Notes under the pieces: generated by a model
The model's database searches: none
Told to the model about the DNA's origin: nothing
The model's input: only the letters and a program-made list of their open reading frames with translations
From: Lingula anatina
Taxonomy: Eukaryota > Brachiopoda > Lingulata > Lingulida > Lingulidae
Direction: 5' to 3'
Length of the DNA: 64,000 nt
NCBI RefSeq assembly: GCF_001039355.2
Contig: NW_019773625.1
Location: 206,455-270,454 of the forward strand
In this document: piece by piece, positions 11,196-23,830 of the stretch
Layout: every line of letters begins with the position of its first letter
Position numbering within the stretch: the stretch's first letter is position 1
Position numbers and translations under genes: made by a program

Positions 11196-14100
11196 CAATA
11201 TTCCATTATTTGCATTTTTTCTTAATAAAGGCACAGCCAAAGAAAGCAAGAACTCCGAAGAAAAAGAAAAAAGGGAAGTCTGCACCTCCAGCCAGAAGAC
11301 CTTCTAGACTGAGACAGGTGAGGCTGATGGCTGATATTGAATTGTAATTGAATCCAGGGGGCTTTTTATCCCCACACTTTTGTAGGAAAAGTCTGGGATT
11401 GTGCTATCCTGCCCATCTGTGTGTTAGTAATATCCACTATCTCCAACTAAACCATTAGAGGGAGGAAGTTGAAACTTGGGAATCGATAGACCTATCATCA
11501 GAAATGTGCATGGGCACTTTGGAATTTTAAGGCATCCTGGGGTTTGGCTGTCCCAGGGAATGGGTGATTCTTAATTCTTTTCATATTGTTATTTCTGTGA
11601 TCTCTTCAAAGATACTAGAGTGGAGAAGTTGAAACTTACAGGATTGATATGGGCACTTTGGAATTTTAATGTGCGCCCGGGGGGGGGGGGGGGGGGGGAC
11701 CCAGGCATTGTTATAGATATTTAGGGAATGGGGTCCCTCAGGGTGAGCTACTCTTTACAATGTCAGGAAGTGACATTACCCATTAGCATCATATAGAACT
11801 GTAAATGTATCAGAGAATGCACAATTTTGTTTTTGTCGTGAGCCCTTACAGCATTTTCAAGTGTGATGAAAAGATTGCAGGCTTTTTTTTAGACAATGAA
11901 GGAATCCAAACAGTTTTATCAATAGGTAGTTTGCTACAGAAATTTGCAGCAACGGTCATGTTAAAACATTTTGCAGATTAGTAATGTTCATGACCGACAT
12001 TGTGTACAGTGAATGTTTGCTCTCTTTTCAGTGCAAGAAATAGATGTATTTATTTGTATTTATCTTTCTACGTAGTGTATGTATATATCTAATTTTAATC
12101 TTTCAGACTATCAAGTATGTTTTGCAACCACAGTCCTCTGATGCTAGTGACGGCGATGAGGACAGTGGGCATGATTCCGACATGCAGTCAGACTCGGAGA
12201 CAACTGAAACTACGCAATACCAAGAGAGTGTGGACCAAGACAGTGTCACAGACAGTATGGATTGGGAGCCTCGGGCACTGAGAAGCAACCAACGACTGAA
12301 TACACCACAGAAAGAAATTGCACCAAGAGAGCAAAAAGACATGAATGGTGAGGTTGCTGCTACACAAGAAATCAGTGAAGATATGAAAACCACTATCGTT
12401 CCAAACAGTAAAAGGACTGCTGTGAAAGGACCGAAAAAAGCTAAAAAAAGCCATTGGAGTAATAGGAAACAGAGACACCAGGCACCTCGTGGCAAGCGTA
12501 GGAAAAAGCTAGAGGGTGGTGGAGATGAAGGAGAACATTCAAATGAAAGCAAAAACGATGAAGGAAAGGACAACAGCAATGATATGGACTCCATTAATAT
12601 AGATCCTAGTAAAAACAGTCCTGAATCCTGTAATTCTGCTGGTGCCAGAAAGCTTTCTGGAGAGGTGGATGTCAGTGCATCAGGTGATGGGAAGAATAAT
12701 CCTGAATCCTGTAATTCTGCTGATGCAAGGGTGCTTCCTGGAGAGCTGGTTGTTAGTGCATCAGGTGATAACATTCCTCCTGTTCTAGACACTCAGAGTG
12801 ATACCTTGGAGGTACCTGGTAGCCAGGTACAGACTGATTTTAAGGAGAAATTCTGTGATGAATTAATGGATGTAGATGGAAACATGGACCCTGACAACAG
12901 TTCTATGGAAAACAAAGATTCAGATGATGTTTCTACACATGCTCAAACAGGCCTATCAGAAAACCAGACCGATTCAGAAAGGAATTCAGATGGAAGTAAA
13001 TGGAAACTAGGGAGAGACCTTGTGGAAAATGGTAAATGTGTGGAAGACTCGAACCAGGCAACAGAGCCAAACAGTGTTTCTGCTGAATCTTCCAGAATGG
13101 ATTGTGATATAGCAGAGGGTGGCAAAGTTGCTGGGGGAACCTCTGAAAAGGAGACTGGTGAGACAGAAGGGAAGGATGCCGCAGTTGACACCTCTGCAGT
13201 GGAATGTGATGAAGCAGAAAAGAATGGGACATCAGATGCAACAGATGGAAACAAGGCTTTGGTTGAGATGGAAGTTGAAGAAAGTGATGAAGAAGATGGA
13301 ATAGAAATTGAGGTTTGTCTTCATTTTAATTTGTCCCTATAAAATTATGATTATTGATGATCCTTTAATTACTTTAAATGGCAAAGATCTAGATAACATA
13401 TATGAAAAAAAAATTAATCCAGGTGCACATTTTCTACCAACTCACTTTCATCGTTCATCTTTAAATCTTTCAGGGGATTAAAGTGTCAAATAAATAGATA
13501 CACTGCCACATAAATTAAACACTCATTGTTTGCATATCTCTGCAGGCCCCAGATCCTGAGCAGTTCATAATGGTTGTATCCAGTGTGGAGGAGTTGAGAG
13601 CACTCTGTGCTCAGTTTGCAGAAATAGAGCCTTTTGTAGAAGGATCTGGGAAAAGACAAAAGGTAGTGCATTTGTCGATTTAGAGGGTGGTGTTTTAATT
13701 ATCACAGACAAGAAAATATAGTAGTTTTTATCTTTTGTTATTCATGGCATAAATATATGGGTGATTACCTACAGATACTTTATTTTAGCAACTTAAGATG
13801 TGTATTAAATAAAAATCATGATAAATCTTACAGTCACCAACTTGACTTACTGCAGACTGATATTGATTTTGTTGAATAAGGAGCAATGTTCACCAAAAAG
13901 AAAAATGTATGCCTACTTATCACCAGAGGCTTATTTTATGGGATTCCTTTCCAGATTATTAAGCCACCACCAAGGAAACGTTGTGTAGCAGAACTACATG
14001 AAAGACTGACATACTTACTGTCAGAACTAGAGCCATGGGAAGCTAAGCTCATCCAAGCTAACAAGAAAGCTAAGACCAAATTGAGAAAGGAGCAAGAAGA

Positions 14101-16917
14101 ATATGAAGATGAGCCTACAACAGAGGTAAAAATTAATGCTATTGCTATGGTACTTCTGTGATATAGATAGTCTTATTGTAATTTAATAGACAGATGGTTT
14201 CTCTCACCAATATATGAACCTGCAGTATACACGTTCTCAACATATATTATTGACAGTCTGGAAAATTTTTAAAAATCTACAATATTCATATTATCTCTGT
14301 ATTAAATCAAAGCTTTGCCATGGTGTTTTTTCCCAATTACCCCTTCTGACAAAGTTATGCTTAAGGGGTTGGGGAGGAGGGTAATCACATTCAATGATAG
14401 TGTAAGTTTTTTAAAGTTTTTTTTTCTTAAGTAATTTATAGCATTTTGGACAAAAAATATCTATATAACTCTGGATAACAAAAATAGTGCAAGATAAATG
14501 CTATCAAGATTTGCTTTGGGAAAGTTTCAGATTTACCTATGAGATTTTCTTGTTTTAGATGGAGGATGTGTGGGATAGTGATGAACCTGTGTCAGAATCT
14601 TCTGAAGGTGAAGATTCTGATGATCATGAGGAAGATGCAGATGAGACCAATTCCGTGTCCAGTCGCTGCACCCCTACACAGTCCAAAGATAAAAGAAAGA
14701 CCCCAGCTGGAGAAAAAGTTACTGATGAAGATCTTTATGATGTAAGCTCTAGAGGACGTGTGAGAAAACGACGCCTAATTCCTAATAACACAGAAGACCA
14801 AGGGGTGAAGAAGGCAAAAACTGCTGTATCTGCCTTGCAGCAGCATCTCATGTCTAAGCTAACTAAGTCACCAGCTGAATCTGACTCAAAGCCAGTTAGT
14901 TTGCTTCAGAATCAGTCCCTACTGAAGTATTTGATCAGTACTCCGCCAGGGTCATCACTGAATCAACCAATGGGAGCTGGCTTCTTTGCCAGGACCTCGA
15001 CAGGACAGGAGGTATTTTTCACTCTTACATCAAATGCTTCAGGCTTACAAGCCACCCCAACTCACTTGATTAATGCTCTGGTGAATAATGCCAAGCCGAA
15101 AACATCGGCTCCCTCAACAACAACACCAACGACCACCCAGACCTTCACCCCATATCAGTTTTCACTGAAATCTCCACCCAAAACTGCAACAGCCTCACCA
15201 GCTACAACAACTGTCAACTGGAGGCTGCCACGGATACAGTCTGTTAAACAGCAAACTGGATCCAGCTTAATCACTATGGGAACAAACCTTACAATGACAC
15301 AGGCTAGTACTAGTGTGGCTAGCCTTTTGTCTTCCTCACCACCGACTACTACCAGTGAGCAAGGCAAGGTGTCCTTCTATCAGCATAACCAGATAGGAAG
15401 TCTGCCTCCACACATGATCCAGTCTTTGCTTAAAAACCAGGCAACAAAATTACAGCCTTCATCTGTCGGTAGTGTTCAAGGACAAGTGCTTCCAGTCGGA
15501 GTGAAATTGGTTACTGCAACTGCCCCAACATCAGAGGCAGTTACTGGCATTGCTCTCCATGCAACCAATGTCTCAGTAGCCACTGCAGCAAACCAGCCAC
15601 GTTTAACCAGCTCTGCACAGCACATTCCAACACAGTCTGCTACCACTTCTCCAGTACTACCAGTACAAAGTCAGGCTGGAGTTAATACAGGGCTGCTGAA
15701 ACTTGTCTCCACTCCACCTAAACAGAAATATGCAGGTAATGTGACTGTGAAAGCTTTGCTGGAGAACAGAGCCCACCAGAAGGGAACGGAATATGTGGTG
15801 GTTCCTCCAGTGCCTCGAAGTTCACAGGAGTTGCTGTCTAGCGAAAGCAAAAGTCCAGCCAAAAAAACAGTTGTTGATCCTGCTGCCCAAGCTCAACTTG
15901 CAGCCAAACTTGCTGAGCTCTCTAAGTCAGTTTTTATTGAGTCTGCTGTCAAGGCAGTTACTACAACAGTGAATACCACACTCCCAACAGTCCAAATGAA
16001 TGTGCCTTCCCCTCTTACTATGCCCACAATCCAGCCAAGGAGAAGTGTCACCCAAGTCACCCAGGCCACCAAATCTCCCATTTTAGCTTCTAATATGCAA
16101 TCCAGTAACAAAACAACTCCAGTCAAAACCACACAGAGTGAGCCTCAGCAGACCTCTCTGCCGTTGACTGTTGTAAGCGGGGCACCAGCAACAAAGACAC
16201 CTGCTGTGCCACGTCAAGTCCAAGTTCCTCAAGCTGCTGCCCAGAAAAGTGTCTTGGTGAAGATGGTTCCTCAAAGTGTCACTGGTGCTACCACCCCTCC
16301 CCAAGGCCCCATGCAAGCTATCCTTACACCACAGGGTATTCTTATTCCCCATCAAGCCTTGCAGCAGAATGTGCCCATACAGAATATCGTTGCCAAGCTA
16401 AACCAGCTACAGAAGCAGGGAGTGCTGCCTAATGTAGCACTCCAGACAGTTGGGATATCACCACAGCAGCAACAAGGCAAACCAGCCCAGGTCCCAGTGC
16501 AGACACTGGTTGGCCAAGGAGCAACTGGTGTGGTTGTTAAGCAGGAATCAGTTCCTCTTACTCCTGGGACCAGAGAAAGGGTGGCGGTTGCCCTGAAGCC
16601 CACTACTGCAGTGAGGAGTCAGAAACCACCAGTTTCTAAGGTGAAGTAAAAACACTATGTTATTATTAACCTCATATGTACTATATTATTATGGACTTCA
16701 AATGCTTGCACCAGATATTAATTGGAATAGGGCAAATGTTGGTTTATTAAATTATTTTTTAAATGATTTAATGTTGTCCATAATACAGTATTTTATTATG
16801 ACCAAAGAAATCAACTTAACAAGTGTAAGACTTCATATGGTATTTTGATCATCAGCTATAAGTAAATTGATTTTTGATTTTGAAGCTTACTATATATGAA
16901 GTTTGTAATCATGTCTT

Positions 16918-16959
<42 letters not shown>

Positions 16960-18502
16960 TATTTTTTCTTAAAATCATTTTCAGTTGGTGACAGGCCCTG
17001 TCACACACTCCAAGGCTTCCAGTAAACCACTGCTAGTGTCTTGCAGCCCCAACATCGGCAACCCCAGTGTGTTTACAGTGCAGCCTGGCACCTCAGTGGC
17101 TGGGCAGGCTGCCGCTTTTACTGCTACAGTGTCCAGGGCAGCACCTGCGGCTTCTACTAGTGTGAAATCTCCAGCAAAAAACCTTGGGTTGCCACCAGCA
17201 CAGCAACAACAGAAATTAGTATTGTTCAATGTGGGTGGACAACTAGTCACAGCACAGGGTGTGCCAGTCACAGTGTCTGATGCTCAGTTGCAGTTGATGT
17301 CCCAGTCCCCAAAGATTTCTTTGGCTAACATTCAGGGACTTGGAACTGGCTTGATAGTACAAAAGAAAACACCTACAAAAGTCGGAGGTCAAGTTCAAAA
17401 TCTCCAACAATTAGGAGTGCTGCAACAGGCCATCAGATTGCAAACTGCTGTGCAGAGACCTAATACGTCCACCATTCCAATCATCACACGTGGTCAAAGT
17501 GCTCAAAGTGCTCCAAGTGGTCAAAAGGTCATTAGTGTGTTGCCAGATCATAGGTCAACAGACCACACAGGCAGTCAAGGGAAGAAGGTTAACAGTATTG
17601 GTACCTCACACCATAGTATTACAACACCAGTGGGCAGTGGAACCTCAGTGTATATAGCCAAGCCAGCACAGGGTGTGAACACTTTACATCTGCCAGCTGG
17701 GTCTGCATCATCTCAACTTGTCCAAGCTGCTGCCTGTGCTGGACTGTATGGGAATCCACCTATTGCTAGCCCAAAGCACATACTGGGCAATGTTAACATA
17801 CCCCTTCAGCAACAATCCGTGTCCAATACTGCTGACTATAAACCCTCTTATGTTCCTGTTCCCACCATCACAAGTGCTGTGTGTAAGGTTGAAGGGAATA
17901 TTGTAGTGACATCGTGTGGGGTGAAGCAGGAGAAAGGAAATGCCAGTAAGACTTTATTTTCTACTGGGACTTTAACTCCCCAGCAACAGCCTGCACTGGC
18001 TGCAGCTTTAACAAGTGCTCCGAGATCAATAACACCTACAAAAGGAGGTTTATTACATGCCACTACTCAGCCTACTGAGATTAAACTGCTCCCCCACGGT
18101 GTCTCAGAGCAGGATGATAAAAGTAATGTCCCTCACAGTGGCAGTCACACCGATGCAAAGCCACTGCAACAGAATGCCCCACTTGTAACTGTTACAACTG
18201 TAATCTCAAGTAGTAGCGTAGAGCCAGGTGTGAGGACAACACTGTCAACTGACACGGAGACTGTAGTGAAGCAAGAGAACACACTGCCAGGTGTAGTGAC
18301 AAGAATCCCACAAGATGTCACAGAGTTGGCTGGACAAGCGACAGCACAATCACTAGACAGCTCTGGGGATTATGATATGGATATCAGCGAAAAAAAACTT
18401 TTCATTGTCACTGAAGTTCCACTTGAACATCCCAAACAGACAGATCATGTGAGCAATGGGAAAATGAATGGGGAAACCAAACCATCACTTAGTCAGCTTT
18501 AG
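6874..18502 (+). CDS. BRD10: Bromodomain protein, BRD10/KIAA2026-like (15 exons, complete, 2200 aa)
   Basis: Exons: 6874-7237, 7863-8031, 8256-8323, 8544-8755, 8986-9146, 9376-9484, 9783-9828, 10034-10125, 10549-10749, 11231-11317, 12107-13312, 13546-13662, 13955-14125, 14559-16640, 16985-18502. All introns are GT-AG and the sum is 6603 bases, closing in frame at TAG. Residues about 70-178 form a bromodomain (acetyl-lysine reader). ITEFVADFRLMLENCFRYNG contains the conserved Tyr-Asn pair, with N152 as predicted ligand-binding Asn. The middle is acidic/serine-rich with basic patches (GKRRKK, VRKRR) that may direct it to the nucleus. The last two exons are a long, low-complexity Gln/Thr/Ser/Pro region, as in vertebrate KIAA2026, whose cellular role is poorly known. 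The match to BRD10 is from recall of its conserved N-terminal region. Convergent with the TLR gene, with 470 bases between stops. Confidence 0.9.
11157..11191 (+). repeat. (AT)n microsatellite in BRD10 intron 9
   Basis: A run of about 17 AT dinucleotides lies about 40 bases upstream of the exon that starts at 11231. Confidence 0.9.
11455..11700 (+). repeat. Imperfect direct repeat plus G homopolymer in BRD10 intron 10
   Basis: A segment with gaagttgaaactt and gggcactttggaattttaa occurs twice, about 165 bases apart (around 11465-11535 and 11620-11670), followed by an uninterrupted run of about 19 G near 11680. Non-coding. Confidence 0.6.
12611..12772 (+). repeat. Two-copy 81-bp in-frame tandem repeat inside BRD10 exon 11
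   Basis: Copies 12611-12691 and 12692-12772 each encode 27 residues containing NPESCNSA (NSPESCNSA in the first copy) and a VSASGD end. They are adjacent, in frame and similar at the DNA level (both contain cctgaatcctgtaattctgc), so this is a fairly recent internal duplication in the disordered acidic region. Confidence 0.85.
16917..16958 (+). repeat. (ATT)n microsatellite in the last BRD10 intron
   Basis: About 14 ATT units end roughly 25 bases upstream of the acceptor of the final exon (AG at 16983-16984). This is close to where a branch point and polypyrimidine tract would be expected. Confidence 0.9.
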
Positions 18503-18695
18503 AGTTAGTACATAGAACAAGTGGTGTTGATAATTTATTAAATATATGAATACTGATGACCAAAAGAAATTGATTGACTTGATTTTTGAGAGACCAGTGA
18601 AACATGAAATATTTAGTGTGAAACAGTGCTTATAATCTAAGCAGGAGACACTTCTTGATTTCATCAACCAAAACTATATTCAAGAAATACACTTT

Positions 18696-18701
18696 TTTAT
18701 T
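18696..18701 (-). promoter_or_regulatory. Putative polyadenylation signal for the TLR gene
   Basis: The minus strand reads AATAAA here, about 270 bases beyond the TLR stop codon at 18973. It lies between the converging stops of BRD10 (18502) and the TLR, so the two transcripts may nearly touch or overlap at their 3' ends. Confidence 0.4.
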
Positions 18702-18972
18702 CATAGCCAGTAAAAGCGCTAGGAGTTTGTTTTTTTTTAATCTACAGACATTTTATAAGTTGCAAGACATCAAATTTACCCAAGTTGAGTTGAAGCAATC
18801 AAGTGCATAACAATGTAAGCATGCTGATTATACTGTGATGGAATTAAAAGGAATTCAATAACATGTTTGTATATACATAAAAAAATATCTTTCTACATTT
18901 TCTTTTCATTGTTCAAAGAATGATTTAAATCTTGGTCACGTAGGAAATACATTTACAAAACACGGTACAATC

Positions 18973-21336
18973 TTAAACTGCTTCCTCTGTCACCGTTCCT
19001 CTTTGTTTGAAAGTTTCCTTTTTGTGATAAAGAACCAGCTGAAGTTTCTTCCAAAATATATCGATTTTTCTTTGTCCTTCATCGTTGGGCCATTTAAGAT
19101 GAGTTACGTGTTTCTTGAGACGTCGCAAGTTTTTTGGTAAATCTTTATCTGGAATATGCTCAAGGTAAATAAGAATGACGACGTTTTTGCGCTCATCCAA
19201 CATCTTGCTTATTGCCGTGTTTAGTTCGAAGTTACACCACTCGCTTTTGACGAAATTCCTTGTTATTACAAACAAACAACATTTGCTTTTTTCCATACCT
19301 TGTATAAGGTTATCAATTATGAAATTTCCTGGAATCAAGTCTCTATTGTCGAGACACAGTTGGAAACGTGCTTCACTTTCTTCTAAATTCCTCACCAGCG
19401 TGCCAACCACCCAATCCTCATCTTTGCTGCTGTACGAAACGAAAGCATCAAATTCTCCGTCTATGGGTATGTAGCCTTGTGTTTTTTTAGGCCTTACTTT
19501 AAACTGCCACCAAAAACGAATGTCCCAACGATAAAATGTTATAACGGCAGTAAAAATCAGCAAAACTAATGTCCCCAAAGCGTAGAGCAGTACTTGCAAT
19601 CCAATTTTACACTCGAGGAAACCGGGCGAGTAGTCCCCAACTTTCACTGCAGACAGCTTGCTTGGTGAGAAACAAGGCTGGTCTTCCCCAGATATTTGAA
19701 TTGATGTGTGTTTTAACCAACCTACAAATCTTACAAGATGGCAGTCACATGAAAATCTATTATTATTAAAAAGAAACGTGGCCAGCTTAGGAATATACTT
19801 ATAGAAAATGTCGCCATCAATTTCCACAAGTTTGTTATCGGATAAATCCAGTGTTCGCAGGTTTTGTAAAGGCTTAAAAGTTCCAGGTGTCACTTTGGTC
19901 AAGCCGGTATACGTCATATTCAAAACTTTCAAATTAATCAAAGGATTGAATAGAGTTTCTAGGTCCACTCCTTCGAGCTCTTTGCCTGCTAAATTTAGGC
20001 TTTCTAGAGACACCATGCCAGTAAAGAAATTGTTCCCATCGGGCCTTGTTAGAGAAATTGTGTTGTCACAAAAATGTAATATTTTAAGCCTTGTTAAATT
20101 TCTAATATCCACTGTAACTGATTCTGGAAATCTAGTCTTACACATGTTAAGTTCCTCCAGTGAAGTAATACCAGTGAAAGATACGCGAGTCCCATTCTGC
20201 ATTAGAAATCTAGTCCCTGTCAGTGTCAGGATCTTTAAATGCTCGTGCTTTAAATCCTGTCCCCACTTAGCACCCATCAGAACATTTCCAAACTTCACTT
20301 CTAACTGTTTCAGCCATGTTGCTGTTAATAAATAGTATGGTAAAACAACTGGTGACCAATTATTTAGTGATACATTAACGAAATGTAATTTGTTTTGTGT
20401 TGGGAATGCACCGGCTGTTAAGAGGTTATTGCCGTTTAGGGTTAGATTCCTTAAGGAAGGTAATGCGGAAACAACGGTTCTCAGATCGGCAGCCAGTCCA
20501 AAATCACCGTTTGCAACCTCCAGTGTCTCCAGTGAAGAGTGTCTCAGATGTAGAATGTAACTGTCAAGCATTTCGTACCGCTCGCTTGCCTTCAAGCATT
20601 GGCTAATACGCAACTGACGGAGGGTTTTGTTTCCTAAACTATAAAAGAGATTACTCATGGCCTGGGGGCCAATCGCCACATCCACCAAGTCAAAAGATTC
20701 GAAGTTAGTTATAAACTTGAAGGTTTCATTACTGAATTCTACGACATACAAACTTTGGTGGAAGCGCAAACGAAGGAAGTCAACATCTGAAAAAGTCCTA
20801 AGAGCATTCGGTCCAAAATATCGGATCGGGTTTCTACTGAGATTAATAGTGAAGTGTGTGGCCGTTTTAATCTGCCGACTATGTTTTTCGTCTTCCACGC
20901 TGTCAACCATGCACCCAGTAAGATCCATATATTTCAAATAATTTGACTGAACCAACTGGTAAGGGATGCGGTATATTCTTCCACTGTAGAGCAACTGCAC
21001 TTCCTCTAGAAAGGGCAGTTTTGGAACATCCTGGTGAATGCTTGTGTTACAAAGGTAAAAGTATATGTATCGAAGCGAATCTTCCGAACCTCTGAAAGAC
21101 TCCGGCGTTATCCTGATGCCATGAGGAATGTACGGCCTGCAATATATAAGAACACGCTTTGTCCCAGCAGGAAGAGTGGGCACAGTCTCATTGTAAAGAG
21201 CTGGATTGAAACTGGGACATTTCACCTGTGAGTTTTGACAATTACAGTGTTTTGGACAATGATCGCCGTATGCACTGGCAACGCAAACAACAGTGGCAGC
21301 AACACAATACACGGTAGCAAGCTTCGCGAAATGCAT
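18973..21336 (-). CDS. Toll-like receptor, single coding exon (787 aa)
   Basis: Innate immune receptor: the extracellular LRR domain senses ligand and the cytoplasmic TIR domain recruits MyD88-type adaptors. Visible order: signal peptide (about 1-24); N-terminal cysteine cluster HCPKHCNCQNSQVKC; irregular LRRs to about 525, clearest late (NLRTLDLSDNKL); one C-terminal cysteine cap (CDCHLVRFVGW ... C ... C, about 527-577); membrane helix about 579-602; TIR about 627-771. TIR box 1 is FDAFVSYSS, box 2 is LCLDNRDLIPG with the BB-loop proline, box 3 is FW at 761-762. One cysteine cap before the membrane fits the single-cysteine-cluster TLR class. A single coding exon is common among mollusc TLRs. 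The ATG at 21336 precedes a good signal peptide. Which human TLR it resembles most was not determined. Confidence 0.95.
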   Translation of the reverse strand: MHFAKLATVYCVAATVVCVASAYGDHCPKHCNCQNSQVKCPSFNPALYNETVPTLPAGTKRVLIYCRPYIPHGIRITPESFRGSEDSLRYIYFYLCNTSIHQDVPKLPFLEEVQLLYSGRIYRIPYQLVQSNYLKYMDLTGCMVDSVEDEKHSRQIKTATHFTINLSRNPIRYFGPNALRTFSDVDFLRLRFHQSLYVVEFSNETFKFITNFESFDLVDVAIGPQAMSNLFYSLGNKTLRQLRISQCLKASERYEMLDSYILHLRHSSLETLEVANGDFGLAADLRTVVSALPSLRNLTLNGNNLLTAGAFPTQNKLHFVNVSLNNWSPVVLPYYLLTATWLKQLEVKFGNVLMGAKWGQDLKHEHLKILTLTGTRFLMQNGTRVSFTGITSLEELNMCKTRFPESVTVDIRNLTRLKILHFCDNTISLTRPDGNNFFTGMVSLESLNLAGKELEGVDLETLFNPLINLKVLNMTYTGLTKVTPGTFKPLQNLRTLDLSDNKLVEIDGDIFYKYIPKLATFLFNNNRFSCDCHLVRFVGWLKHTSIQISGEDQPCFSPSKLSAVKVGDYSPGFLECKIGLQVLLYALGTLVLLIFTAVITFYRWDIRFWWQFKVRPKKTQGYIPIDGEFDAFVSYSSKDEDWVVGTLVRNLEESEARFQLCLDNRDLIPGNFIIDNLIQGMEKSKCCLFVITRNFVKSEWCNFELNTAISKMLDERKNVVILIYLEHIPDKDLPKNLRRLKKHVTHLKWPNDEGQRKIDIFWKKLQLVLYHKKETFKQRGTVTEEAV

Positions 21337-23830
21337 AATGTAGTCCTTCAGTTTTTCTTTTCTCGCGGCAGCTCCAAACCTTGGTGAAATGTCAATGATA
21401 AAAATTTCTCCTCTGCTTTTAAATGGTTATTGAGGAAGTGAACTGACCGACTGACTTATGCTTCGTTTCGATTTCCATTTTGAGGGACGCGTGGTCATCA
21501 CGAAATGGTGAGTAACAACAGCCATAATTATATATAACAAACAAGAAGCTACCTAAAAGATAAGTGTCTTCATGAATCATAGCTAAATTTAGCACGTCAT
21601 TACAGCGTTATTTAATTTTCCTTTGGGATAGAGTGTGTACCACTAAAAATAACGCCGATATTTGTATTCCTTCCCAATGACTATATGTATGTATAAACTG
21701 TTGCACTCCCGTTCCATACATTAACCGCAAATGTCAAAATATCTATAACACACTTGTAATTCTAAAGTTCGAGTAATATCTAGCTCGCAACGCACTTGAA
21801 GACTTGTCATTAAAAACGAAAAAAGAAAGGAATCGAAAGCGACATGCTTCCTGATTTAAAGTCATTATCCGAATGAACCTATCTCCGCCTTTGTAGAATC
21901 ACGTCATCGCAGGCAGTGAAGCATAAGAAATATAATACTACCATTAGTTTAAGTCTTCAACATATGGATTATCAACTTTTTTTTTTTTTTTTTTTTTTTG
22001 GGGGGGGGGGTCTCAATTTTCTATTTCTGTAATATGAAACGGATATATTTTTCTTCCTTATGATACTATCCTATGGCAGGTGAGCCATATTACCAAAACC
22101 AGCTGTCACTAGAGAATTTTTCTATAGCAGGATGAGAAATTATAGTTTCACATAATACCAATATGGCTGGAGGAAACGATGTTTAGGCCCACTTTAACCA
22201 CAAGGACTATCACAAAACGTAAAGAGATCTTTTTTTTTTTGCATCAAAGATAAGATGCCTTGCTTTCTAAAATGCTGAATACAATTGCTTTTCTTGCTTT
22301 CTTTGCTGCATACCTTTTGGTTTCTGTGAAAGAGCCAGTTCTTGAAAAAAAATCTGCTAAATGCTTGAAAAAAATGCTTAAAAACCATCATTATTTTCGA
22401 TTTTCAACATCAATTGCTACTTACTTCTAAATCTGACGTTAGGTTGAAAAGCAAATAAGTTCAAATTGCAAATTTTCTTTTGAGTCCTCAAGGAGAACAG
22501 TATCATCTGCATACAGTATAATCATTATTTTCATAAATGTTTGTAGCTCAGATTCGAGGTCATCCGATTCATTTGATAAGCCTGTAACATCTCTTTGCAT
22601 TAAAAAATTTCAAAGTCACTTTAACTGCTGAAAATATAAAAAGGGGAAAAGTTTTTACCTTGTCCACTTCTTATTCTGCGCGGGAAGTATTCCGATAATT
22701 AACCATTTAGTAAAAATTTAGATATGCAGTCATTATACATATTTGCAATTATGACGGTCAGACATTTTCTATTTCCATAATAATTCATTAGTCTCTACCA
22801 TAGAGCCCCCTTCTCCGTATTTTATCGGAGCTATTATCTAATGTGTTTTTATAGCATTTTTCTGCTTTTCTAAGTTTACTTTTGAAAATATTTGAACCAT
22901 ACTTTCATGAGTAATCTTTTTGCTCTTCTGCATTGTTTTTCAGCCTCTAAGCATTATTGTCAAACAAATCTTTCTTTTTATTGTTGGGGGTACCAGCAGG
23001 ATATGAGAGCGCGCTTGAAATGATTTTTCTAATTTAATTACATAAATTACATAAATTGGGGCAACTGAACAATTCAAACCACTTCTACCTTTGTGCAGTT
23101 ATTTCGTAATACAAATACAATCAAATGTTAGCACATGATGCAACTATATTCACTTTCAATATAATAAGATACCATAAAGCAACTTAAACTAACCTGCATT
23201 CAATGAAGAGTTCCTAATAAAGTGAATACATGCAGCTTTAAAAAGATCTAGAAAGTATTAATTTGTTCAACGCTATATTTTCATTCAGTTAATTGCAAAT
23301 CTGCGCACAAAAACTGTTAATGCCATACACTGCTATATATACTTGTACATCATGCCAGAAGTTCAACCAAGGTTTCATACGGTTGAAAAGATTTTAGTGA
23401 AGTTGTATCCCGGAGAAACATCAATGTGGTTTAACTGCTCATTTTATCTAGGAAGTTCAAGTAGTTGGTAGTTCTAATAATAGTTGTGTACAGGTATTCC
23501 TTCTCAGTCCCTTTATTTACATTTAAATTCCTTTTTACTACTTAGTTACCTCATCGTAACATCTTGAAGACATTGGTCGTCTTGAAAATCTACTGATTCG
23601 TTTATTGATTTTTATATGTATTGGGAATTTTATCCTTCATGTGCGGACACATTCATAAAATACAGCGATCTGTAGGAGTTTTTTGGCATACCCCGTTCAC
23701 GTTCACCCCGCCCCGACTCGAACAGTGTGGACGGGGCATTAGCCAGTCTCTAATTAGATATGTAAATCAAATTTAAAACCGAAAATTATTAAACAATAAA
23801 AAATTTTATGGGTCATTGGTAACAGGTTGT
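21337..23830. other. Intergenic region between TLR and FAAH, no gene seen
   Basis: Should contain the TLR promoter and 5' UTR at its left end. The sequence is AT-rich, with a T-run followed directly by a G-run at about 21979-22010. No coding exon was recognised on either strand; the longest open frame (22194-22391, minus) is lysine/phenylalanine-rich and looks fortuitous. Confidence 0.5.

Noticed and set aside
12103-12792. 229-codon open frame on the minus strand
   Set aside because: Antisense to BRD10 exon 11; Ser/Leu/Phe-rich shadow of a biased coding exon.
12933-13254. Two overlapping minus-strand frames of about 100 codons
   Set aside because: Shadows of the acidic BRD10 exon.
19808-20335. 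175-codon open frame on the plus strand
   Set aside because: Antisense shadow of the TLR leucine-rich repeats.
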